Below, piece after piece: positions 1 to 5,592 of a stretch of 7,506 nt of DNA. The notes under the pieces were generated by a model. It made no database searches and was not told the DNA's origin. It saw nothing but the letters and a program-made list of their open reading frames with translations. Made by a program: the position numbers and the translations under genes. Each line of letters begins with the position of its first letter. Position 1 is the first letter of the stretch. Source of the stretch: an uncultured Prevotellaceae bacterium (lineage in GTDB: Bacteria; Bacteroidota; Bacteroidia; Bacteroidales; Bacteroidaceae); contig CALBJW010000075.1 of assembly GCA_937893145.1 (NCBI GenBank), forward strand, positions 1 to 7,506, written 5' to 3'.

Positions 1-84
1 CCAGTTGTTGAACCTGATGAACCAGTAGTTGAACCTGATGAGCCAGTCGTTGAACCTGATGAGCCAGCTATTGACACTCCTACA
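1..84 (+). repeat. 21-bp coding tandem repeat (PVVEPDE linker)
   Basis: Three near-identical 21-bp units (1-21, 22-42, 43-63) encode the heptapeptide PVVEPDE; a fourth, decayed unit (64-84) reads PAIDTPT. Differences between the first three units are at third codon positions only (GTT/GTA/GTC, GAA/GAG), so the peptide is conserved more than the DNA. The array runs off the left edge, so its full copy number is unknown. It looks like an extended acidic Pro-rich linker ahead of the globular domains of the CotH protein. Confidence 0.9.
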
Positions 85-1896
85 TACGGAATTCTCAGTT
101 CTTACGAAATGACACTCTGGGAATGGAACAACATTCAGATTCCTGCTTCTGCATTCAACACAAAGGCAGACGACATCAAGGTTGTTATCTCTGGTGCAAG
201 TTACGTTAAGTACATGATTGGTTCAAACGTGATTGCAGAATTCCCATGGAGCGACAACACTAAGTTTGGCGCAATCCTCCAACTCAATGCTTCACAACTT
301 GCAGAAGCACTCAAGGGTAACCTCTACACTTGGGTAGGTGGTGGCAATCCTATCACTCTCAATATTGTATGCTACGGTGAAGGCGGTAAGCCAGAACCAC
401 TCCGCGACCCTTCTACTCTTGACATGAAGAACTTCGGAGATCGCAGCTATGCTATTGCTCACAAGTATCAGTTGACAGATGTTCCTACACTCTACCTCAC
501 TATTCCTGATGCTAAGGGCAAAGACCTCAATTCAGTTCTCTTCAAGGACCGTTCAACTAACACTGCCGAATACCATGCTGTAACAGTTCAGATGGTTGAC
601 AAGAGCAAGGGCGTTGAGAACTTCACAGACGATGGTGAAATCAAGGTTCGTGGTAACTCTACAGCAGAATGTATCAAGCGTCCTTATCGCATCAAATTCC
701 CTAAGAAGCATAAGCACGACATGCTTGGTGGTGGTTACGACAAGCGAAACTGGGTTCTCCTCGCTAACTACCTCGACCCTGCCATGATTCGCAATGCCCT
801 TTCATACTATGTTGGTCAGGAAACAGGCATGGAGTTCTGTCCTGGTTACCAGTTTGTTGATGTTGTAATCAACGACGAATACCGTGGTACATACCAGGTT
901 ACAGACCAGATTGAAGTTGGTAAGAACCGTATTGATGTTGATGAAAACACAGGTTGGTACATCGAGGTTTCTCGTATCGACATGATTGAAGAGCCAAGTC
1001 TCGTGGCTGGTAGTCTTCCTATGTCTATCAAGAACCCAGAACCTGATGCTGAAGCAGAAATTTCTGTTCTCAAGAGCGAAGTTTCTGAGTGGTTTAACAA
1101 TGTAAGCAAACTCTTCTTCTCATACAATCAGTCAGCATTCACAAACCCTACAACAGGTTGGCGTGCTTACTTCGATGAAGAATCGCTCGTTAACTACTAT
1201 GTTGCAGTCAACCTTGCTGGTGACTATGATGGTTTCATGACAGTCAAGATGTACCGTGACCTTGATGGCAAGATGAAGTTCGGTCCTCTTTGGGACAAGG
1301 ACCTCTCTGCAGGCAACTATGAAGATGGTACAAAACTCATCGAGGAGCATAACAATGGTCAGTTCGTGAACTACCTCAACGTATTGCTTCGTGACCCTGT
1401 ATTCGTAAAGAAGATTCACGACAAACTCGCTGAATTGGTCAACAACGGTTTCGAGAAGTCTATCCAGAACTACATCACTAAGATTGATGCAGAAATCGCA
1501 AAGACTGAACCTCTCAACCACACTGTATGGTCGAACTACTCAAGCTGGAAACTTTCTTTCGACACTCATACAGCAGCCATTTCACAACTCCGTGACTATT
1601 TCACAAAGCGTGTTCCATTCGTAGTGGAGAAGATTAACGCTAAGTACCAGGCACTCGGTGGTTCACGTATCAAGGCTAAGGCTAACGAAGAACTCACATC
1701 TATCGAAAGCGTAGGTCAGACAGATGTTGCCGTTTATGCTGGCAAGGGTACTATTATCGTTGCTGCCAACAATGGTCAGTCGGTTCCAGTATATAGCCTT
1801 TCCGGTATTGAGGTTGCACGTCCTACAAGTGGGCAGTCTGTAAACCTCCCAGCAGGTACATATATCGTTGCAGGCAAGAAGGTGATGGTAAAGTAA
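1..1896 (+). CDS. CotH-domain secreted protein, 5'-truncated by window edge
   Basis: The reading frame is open from base 1, so the gene starts upstream; the Met at 109 is internal. 631 residues are visible. Order: a Pro/Glu-rich repeat linker (bases 1-75); a beta-rich stretch of no recognised family (about 85-450); then a CotH-kinase-like domain (about 480-1650) with the family hallmarks IKVRGNST (640-663), KRPYRIKF (676-699), RNWVLLANY (745-771), a VDVVINDEYRGTY-type segment (857-895) and GPLWDKDLSAGN (1282-1317). The tail (about 1700-1893) reads VYSLSGIEV...LPAGTYIVAGKKVMVK, like Bacteroidetes C-terminal sorting tails used by type IX secretion. CotH proteins of Bacillus are spore-coat protein kinases; the Bacteroidetes homologues have no settled role, so surface location and possible kinase activity are inferred. 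A strong terminator follows immediately. Family call is confident; function is not. Confidence 0.85.
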   Translation, partial: PVVEPDEPVVEPDEPVVEPDEPAIDTPTYGILSSYEMTLWEWNNIQIPASAFNTKADDIKVVISGASYVKYMIGSNVIAEFPWSDNTKFGAILQLNASQLAEALKGNLYTWVGGGNPITLNIVCYGEGGKPEPLRDPSTLDMKNFGDRSYAIAHKYQLTDVPTLYLTIPDAKGKDLNSVLFKDRSTNTAEYHAVTVQMVDKSKGVENFTDDGEIKVRGNSTAECIKRPYRIKFPKKHKHDMLGGGYDKRNWVLLANYLDPAMIRNALSYYVGQETGMEFCPGYQFVDVVINDEYRGTYQVTDQIEVGKNRIDVDENTGWYIEVSRIDMIEEPSLVAGSLPMSIKNPEPDAEAEISVLKSEVSEWFNNVSKLFFSYNQSAFTNPTTGWRAYFDEESLVNYYVAVNLAGDYDGFMTVKMYRDLDGKMKFGPLWDKDLSAGNYEDGTKLIEEHNNGQFVNYLNVLLRDPVFVKKIHDKLAELVNNGFEKSIQNYITKIDAEIAKTEPLNHTVWSNYSSWKLSFDTHTAAISQLRDYFTKRVPFVVEKINAKYQALGGSRIKAKANEELTSIESVGQTDVAVYAGKGTIIVAANNGQSVPVYSLSGIEVARPTSGQSVNLPAGTYIVAGKKVMVK

Positions 1897-1918
1897 TCCA
1901 TTCCTATTAACACATACT

Positions 1919-1980
1919 AAGCCGTTTTAGGGTTGAATTTGGGCAAATGTCCATTTCAAAAAGCTCTAAAACGGCTTTTT
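1919..1980 (+). terminator. Intrinsic terminator of the CotH gene
   Basis: A 12-bp perfect stem (1919-1930 with 1966-1977, core AAGCCGTTTTAG) extends by a G-U and a G-C pair to 14 bp and is followed by a run of five T (1976-1980). The loop can fold further (TTGAA 1933-1937 with TTCAA 1955-1959, TGG 1940-1942 with CCA 1951-1953). The T-run is only on the + strand side, so it is directional. It starts 23 bases after the stop codon. Confidence 0.85.
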
Positions 1981-2002
1981 CTGTGAAAAAACATGCTTAT
2001 AT

Positions 2003-2033
2003 TTTGTGGTTTGAGAGGGAATGTCTATATTCG
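2003..2033 (+). promoter_or_regulatory. Bacteroidetes-type promoter for the M48 gene
   Basis: TTTG at 2003-2006 is followed after 19 nt by TATATTCG at 2026-2033. The Bacteroidetes primary sigma factor consensus is TTTG at -33 and TAnnTTTG at -7 with about 19-21 nt between them; this site has one mismatch in the -7 box. Transcription would begin near 2040, about 30 nt before the ATG at 2070 and downstream of the CotH terminator, which fits an independently transcribed gene. Confidence 0.65.
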
Positions 2034-2069
2034 CAGTTACTAATCATTAACAATATAAAAAAGTACATT

Positions 2070-2879
2070 ATGTTTTCAATCAAGAAATGTATTCTCGTTG
2101 CAGCAGCATCATTGATGCTTACTGCATGTGGAACAACTTCAACTGTTCCTATCACAGGACGTAAACACACTCTCCTCGTTGACGATGCACAAGTGCTTAG
2201 TCTTAGCAAACAGCAGTTCAACGAAACGATGAAGTCGCTCACTCTCTCAACCAACACCACCAACACTGCCATCGTGAAGAGGGTTGGACAAAGACTTGCT
2301 AATGCCGTTGAGAGTTACCTCAAGAACAATGGTCTTGCCAACGAACTCAAGTACTACGAATGGGAGTTCAACCTTGTGAAGAGCAATCAGGTCAATGCCT
2401 TCTGTATGCCAGGTGGTAAGATTGTGGTTTACGAGGGAATGATACCTGTTGCAAAGGATGAAGCATCACTTGCCATCGTTCTTGGACACGAGATTGCACA
2501 TGCTGTAGCAAAGCACTCTGCCGAGCAACTCTCGAAGCAGATGCGTCAGCAATACGGAACACAGATTCTTGGTGCAGTACTCAACAAGGCTGCTGGTGCC
2601 AATACTGCCCAACTTGCCACAGCGTTGGCACAACAGGGTTTCTCGTTTGCTAACCTCAAGTATAGCCGTGATAACGAGACTGAGGCAGACCGCATGGGAC
2701 TCATCTTTGCTGCTATGGCTGGTTATGACCCTCAAACAGCTATCGCATTCTGGCAACGTATGGCAGCAGCATCAACATCACAAAAGGCAGAAATCCTTAG
2801 CGACCATCCAAGCGATGCCACTCGTATTGCTTCACTGCAGAAATTCATGCCTGAAGCTATGCAGTATTATAAGAAGTAA
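2070..2879 (+). CDS. M48-family metalloprotease lipoprotein
   Basis: 269 residues. The N-terminus MFSIKKCILVAAASLMLTAC is a lipoprotein signal with lipobox LTAC and lipidated Cys20. Zinc site: HEIAH at residues 140-144 (two His ligands and catalytic Glu) and the downstream ExxxD element ETEAD at 203-207 supplying the third ligand. SDHPSDATR near the C-terminus (244-252) is a conserved feature of periplasmic M48 proteins such as BepA and LoiP (YggG) of E. coli. No TPR repeats follow, so it is closer to the short LoiP-like form. By analogy it would act in envelope protein quality control from the periplasmic face of a membrane; substrates are unknown. The same frame is open back to an ATG at 1947, but that codon lies in the upstream terminator loop and before the promoter, and would bury the signal peptide, so 2070 is chosen. 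The leader is A-rich without a Shine-Dalgarno sequence. Confidence 0.92.
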   Translation: MFSIKKCILVAAASLMLTACGTTSTVPITGRKHTLLVDDAQVLSLSKQQFNETMKSLTLSTNTTNTAIVKRVGQRLANAVESYLKNNGLANELKYYEWEFNLVKSNQVNAFCMPGGKIVVYEGMIPVAKDEASLAIVLGHEIAHAVAKHSAEQLSKQMRQQYGTQILGAVLNKAAGANTAQLATALAQQGFSFANLKYSRDNETEADRMGLIFAAMAGYDPQTAIAFWQRMAAASTSQKAEILSDHPSDATRIASLQKFMPEAMQYYKK

Positions 2880-2921
2880 GACATATTCCTTTGAATTGTA
2901 CAAACAATTAGCAATTGCTAC

Positions 2922-2966
2922 AAAAACAAAGAAGCAGAACCCGAGAGTTCTGCTTCTTTTGTTTTT
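2922..2966. terminator. Bidirectional intrinsic terminator between convergent genes
   Basis: The left arm 2922-2940 pairs with the right arm 2947-2966 (core GAAGCAGAAC/GTTCTGCTTC), with a single one-base bulge and a 6-nt loop CCGAGA. The A-rich left flank becomes a U-run on the - strand and the right flank is a T-run on the + strand. It lies 42 bases after the M48 stop and 16 bases beyond the mmdB stop, so it can end both transcripts. Confidence 0.9.
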
Positions 2967-2982
2967 ATAAGGATATATGTCG

Positions 2983-4284
2983 TTATCCGAGGAAGCTGAG
3001 GAGGATACCTGCTGCAACTGCAGAACCAATCACACCTGCTACGTTAGGACCCATAGCGTGCATGAGGAGGAAGTTGCGAGGATCAGCCTTCTGACCTTCA
3101 GTCTGTGATACACGAGCTGCCATAGGAACAGCCGATACACCTGCAGAACCGATGAGTGGGTTGATCTTTTCCTTGAGGAAGAGGTTCATCAACTTAGCCA
3201 TGAGCACACCAGAAGCAGAACCGATACCGAAGGCTACGATACCTACACAGAGGATAGCGATAGTCTGACCGTTGAGGAATGCCTCTGCAGAAGCGGTAGC
3301 ACCAACAGTAACACCAAGCATGATAACTACGATGTTGTTGAGTTCGTTCTGTGCAGCCTTAGAAAGACGTTCTACTACTCCACTCTCCTTGAAGAGGTTA
3401 CCGAGCATGAGACAGCCGATGAGTGTACCTGCAGATGGAACGATGAGTGACACGATGATTGCAACAACGATTGGGAAGACAATCTTCTCCTTCTTGCTGA
3501 CAGTACGAAGCTGAGTCATACGAATCTTACGTTCTTTCTCTGTAGTGAGGGCACGCATGATAGGTGGCTGAATAACTGGAACGAGTGCCATGTAGCTATA
3601 TGCTGCTACGGCAATAGGACCAAGAAGTTCAGGAGCGAGCTTCGATGTGAGGAAGATAGCTGTTGGACCATCTGCACCACCAATAATACCGATAGATGCT
3701 GACTGTGCTGCTGTGAAGTTCTCGATAGGAAGACCAAGAGAAGCAAAGTCAATCTGTGTTACGAGGAATGTAGCAAAGATACCAATCTGAGCTGCTGCAC
3801 CAAGGAGAAGACTCTTTGGATTAGCAATGAGTGGACCAAAGTCTGTCATGGCACCTACACCAAGGAAGATAAGACAAGGATAGATACCAGCCTTAACACC
3901 AATGTAGAGTACATCGAGAAGACCACCATGTGCCATGATGTAACCATAGCTGTGGAAGTTTGGAGAATCAGGATTGAGGAACTCATTGTTCCACATGTTG
4001 GTATCAAAGAGTCCTGCGCCAGGAAGGTTGGTAAGAATCATACCGAATGCGATAGGCAAGAGGAGGAGTGGTTCGTACTTCTTCTCGATAGCGAGATAGA
4101 GCAAGAAGCATCCAATGCCAATCATTACGAAGTTCTTCCAGCCTTCACCTACAAAGAAGCTCACGACACCCATCTCCGAGAAGAACTTCTGAACGCCTTC
4201 TGTAAGATTGAAGTCTGCAGCCATTGCTGGTGCTGCCATAAGCATCATTGCAGCGAGAATAGCTATAAACTTAATATTTTTCAT
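2983..4284 (-). CDS. mmdB: Sodium-pumping decarboxylase beta subunit (methylmalonyl-CoA decarboxylase)
   Basis: 433 residues, a polytopic membrane protein of the OadB/MmdB/GcdB family. It decarboxylates carboxybiotin on the carrier subunit and couples this to Na+ export across the cytoplasmic membrane. The signature GIIGGADGPTAIF spans residues 199-211. Asp205, Tyr231, Asn375, Gly379, Ser384 and Arg391 sit where, from memory, Klebsiella OadB has the functionally studied Asp203, Tyr229, Asn373, Gly377, Ser382 and Arg389. Other conserved stretches are GVGAMTDFGPLIANP (142-156), QPPIMRALT (239-247) and LLMHAMGPNVAGVIGSA (406-422). The N-terminus (residues 1-23) looks like a cleavable signal peptide ending APAMA-AD, ahead of the usual first membrane helix. 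It is the last gene of the operon, 49 bases after mmdC, and ends at the bidirectional terminator. Choice of MmdB over OadB or GcdB rests on the neighbouring mmdA and epimerase. Confidence 0.93.
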   Translation of the reverse strand: MKNIKFIAILAAMMLMAAPAMAADFNLTEGVQKFFSEMGVVSFFVGEGWKNFVMIGIGCFLLYLAIEKKYEPLLLLPIAFGMILTNLPGAGLFDTNMWNNEFLNPDSPNFHSYGYIMAHGGLLDVLYIGVKAGIYPCLIFLGVGAMTDFGPLIANPKSLLLGAAAQIGIFATFLVTQIDFASLGLPIENFTAAQSASIGIIGGADGPTAIFLTSKLAPELLGPIAVAAYSYMALVPVIQPPIMRALTTEKERKIRMTQLRTVSKKEKIVFPIVVAIIVSLIVPSAGTLIGCLMLGNLFKESGVVERLSKAAQNELNNIVVIMLGVTVGATASAEAFLNGQTIAILCVGIVAFGIGSASGVLMAKLMNLFLKEKINPLIGSAGVSAVPMAARVSQTEGQKADPRNFLLMHAMGPNVAGVIGSAVAAGILLSFLG

Positions 4285-4290
4285 AAGTCA

Positions 4291-4330
4291 GGAATTAAAT
4301 TTTAACTTTTAACTTTTAATTTTTAATTCC
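4291..4330. repeat. 40-bp heptamer array inside a 9-bp inverted repeat
   Basis: Four direct heptamers, TTTTAAC twice then TTTTAAT twice (4300-4327), are enclosed by a perfect 9-bp inverted repeat, GGAATTAAA at 4291-4299 and TTTAATTCC at 4322-4330 (the right arm overlaps the last heptamer). It fills nearly the whole 49-bp spacer between mmdC and mmdB. No promoter or Shine-Dalgarno sequence is seen. The stem is AT-rich and lacks a U-run in the operon sense, so it is not an obvious terminator. Confidence 0.8.
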
Positions 4331-4333
4331 AAC

Positions 4334-5047
4334 TTACGCAAGTTCGATAAGTGCCTGACCACTCTGTACCTGAGTACCAGGTTCTACGAGGAGAGCCTTA
4401 ACTGTACCTGCAGATTCAGCAGTGATGCTGTTTTCCATCTTCATGGCTTCGAGCATGAGAACTGTATCACCTGCCTTAACAGCATCGCCTACCTTAACGC
4501 AGAAACGAGTAACTGTACCTGGAAGTGGAGCTGTAACAGCATTGCCTGCAGCTGGCTTTGGTGCTGCTGGTGCTGGGGCTGGAGCAGCAACTGGAGCTGG
4601 AGCAGCAGGAGCTGGCTTTGGAGCAACCTCAGCCTTTGCAGCTACGAAGTCGGCAACCATCTCAACGAGGAGGTCACCCTGATTTACACTCTGACCTGCA
4701 GCAACTGCTACACGCTGTACTGTACCATCAACTTCTGAAACGATATCGTTAGCCATCTTCATAGCCTCGATAACGAGAAGTACATCACCACGCTTAACAT
4801 GCTGACCGTCTGTTACATTAATCTTTGTAACTGTACCTGGAAGTTCTGAATTTACATTCTTTGGACCACCTGTCTGTGCAGCTGGGTTAGCAGCAGGCAT
4901 TGCTACCTTTGGACCCTGAGCCTTCTTCTGTGGAACCACCACATCGTATGTCTGGCCATTAACAGTAACCTTGTAGTTGCCACCCTTGAGGTCATCAACT
5001 GAAGCTGTATAGTCCTGTCCGCCAATTTTGAAACTGTATTCTTTCAT
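4334..5047 (-). CDS. mmdC: Biotin carboxyl carrier subunit with two biotinyl domains
   Basis: 237 residues. Residues 1-45 form a small N-terminal domain common to Bacteroidetes carrier subunits; two biotinyl domains follow, roughly 66-132 and 171-237, joined by an Ala/Pro-rich flexible linker (about 138-168). Each has an intact biotinylation motif: EAMKMAN with Lys97 and EAMKMEN with Lys203. The two domains match at about 30 of 66 positions by eye. The protein carries CO2 as carboxybiotin between the MmdA transferase and the MmdB membrane pump. Carriers of this complex usually have one biotinyl domain, so the doubling is unusual. The frame is open to an ATG at 5068 (adding MNYELIK), but those codons are read from the heptamer repeat; MKEYSF at 5047 matches family starts. 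No Shine-Dalgarno sequence; leader AATTAATTAAA. Confidence 0.92.
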   Translation of the reverse strand: MKEYSFKIGGQDYTASVDDLKGGNYKVTVNGQTYDVVVPQKKAQGPKVAMPAANPAAQTGGPKNVNSELPGTVTKINVTDGQHVKRGDVLLVIEAMKMANDIVSEVDGTVQRVAVAAGQSVNQGDLLVEMVADFVAAKAEVAPKPAPAAPAPVAAPAPAPAAPKPAAGNAVTAPLPGTVTRFCVKVGDAVKAGDTVLMLEAMKMENSITAESAGTVKALLVEPGTQVQSGQALIELA

Positions 5048-5054
5048 TTTAATT

Positions 5055-5244
5055 AATTCATAATTCATAATTCATAATTCATAATTTTGGGCTGCGCATA
5101 AGAATGGTTCAATGCCTAAGCTCTAATCAGAACATGAGAAATGAATTATTTTATTTTTTCTTGTTTATTTTTTCACAATCCATAACACCTAATTCAAAAA
5201 CTACCAGAAGGCAATTATGAATTATGAATTATGAATTATGAATT
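5055..5244. repeat. 190-bp inverted-repeat spacer element, copy A
   Basis: The left arm 5055-5086 is (AATTCAT)x4 plus AATT; the right arm 5213-5244 is its exact reverse complement, (AATTATG)x4 plus AATT, giving a perfect 32-bp inverted repeat. The 126-bp core shares collinear blocks with copy B at 7173-7358: TTTTGGGCTGCGC (5085-5097), TAATCAGAA (5124-5132), ATGAA (5141), CAATCC.TAAC (5176-5186) and the ACTACC hairpin (5199-5216). It occupies all but 7 bases before the mmdC start and 3 bases after the mmdD stop. It encodes no protein. It could be a MITE-like repeat, an RNA element in the polycistronic message, or both. Confidence 0.88.
5199..5216 (-). other. Conserved small RNA hairpin in copy A
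   Basis: In the - strand RNA, AAUUGCC pairs with GGUAGUU around loop UUCU, giving 7 pairs including two G-U. On the + strand the same positions give A-C mismatches, so full pairing needs the operon-sense transcript. The matching site in copy B differs by an A-U for G-U exchange. A short U-run follows in this copy (GGUAGUUUUUG), so weak attenuation of transcription is possible, but this is not shared with copy B. Confidence 0.5.
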
Positions 5245-5247
5245 GTA

Positions 5248-5580
5248 CTAATATCTTGGGTTAAGTTGTGAGCCCCAAGCTGAATTTGGAGTTGGAGTAA
5301 TAGTGAGTACACGGCTCTCACGGTTTTCTTTCTCTGTGAGATAGAGATGAAGAGCCATAGCTACTGCTGCTTTGTCAAGTTCGCTCTTTTCGAGTGTCTT
5401 TACCTGCTTGTTTTCCAGATGAGCCTCCTTAACATTCTGCATCTTGGCATTTGTCTTCTTTGCAACTGCTGTGAAGATACCAAGCACAAGAACAAGAATA
5501 AGGAGAATGGCGAAAACAACAAGGATAGACATACCCGCCAACTTCCAAATATCTAAATCTGCGATTGATAAAAACTGCAT
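5248..5580 (-). CDS. mmdD: Small membrane subunit (OadG/MmdD-like) of the decarboxylase
   Basis: 110 residues. One strong transmembrane helix lies at about residues 14-38 (LAGMSILVVFAILLILVLVL), followed by a charged cytoplasmic region rich in Lys and Glu and a C-terminus SAWGSQLNPRY. This size, topology and tail fit the OadG/MmdD family, which anchors the carboxyltransferase and helps assemble the complex with the beta subunit. OadG-family sequences are poorly conserved, so the call leans on position: 12 bases after mmdA and before mmdC, the same order as in Veillonella methylmalonyl-CoA decarboxylase (A-D-...-C-B). No separate epsilon subunit is visible. The start ATG has leader TATTTGAATT and no Shine-Dalgarno sequence. 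Stop codon is TAG. Confidence 0.8.
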   Translation of the reverse strand: MQFLSIADLDIWKLAGMSILVVFAILLILVLVLGIFTAVAKKTNAKMQNVKEAHLENKQVKTLEKSELDKAAVAMALHLYLTEKENRESRVLTITPTPNSAWGSQLNPRY

Positions 5581-5592
5581 AATTCAAATATA

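Noticed and set aside
1947..2069. Extended N-terminus for the M48 protease starting at 1947
   Set aside because: The ATG lies in the loop of the CotH terminator, precedes the predicted promoter, and would put 41 unrelated residues in front of a clear lipoprotein signal peptide.
2909..2920. 12-bp perfect palindrome TAGCAATTGCTA downstream of the M48 gene
   Set aside because: It is short, AT-rich, and next to a much stronger terminator hairpin; no partner site or associated regulator is visible, so it may be chance.
3928..4305. A 125-codon + strand reading frame opposite mmdB
   Set aside because: It is fully antisense to a well-conserved membrane protein gene, with no recognisable domain or start signals; it is a shadow frame.
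5055..5244. CRISPR array or promoter tandem sites in the heptamer arrays
   Set aside because: Units are 7 bp and contiguous with no spacers, so not CRISPR. No TTTG/TAnnTTTG pair with proper spacing was found on the - strand here.
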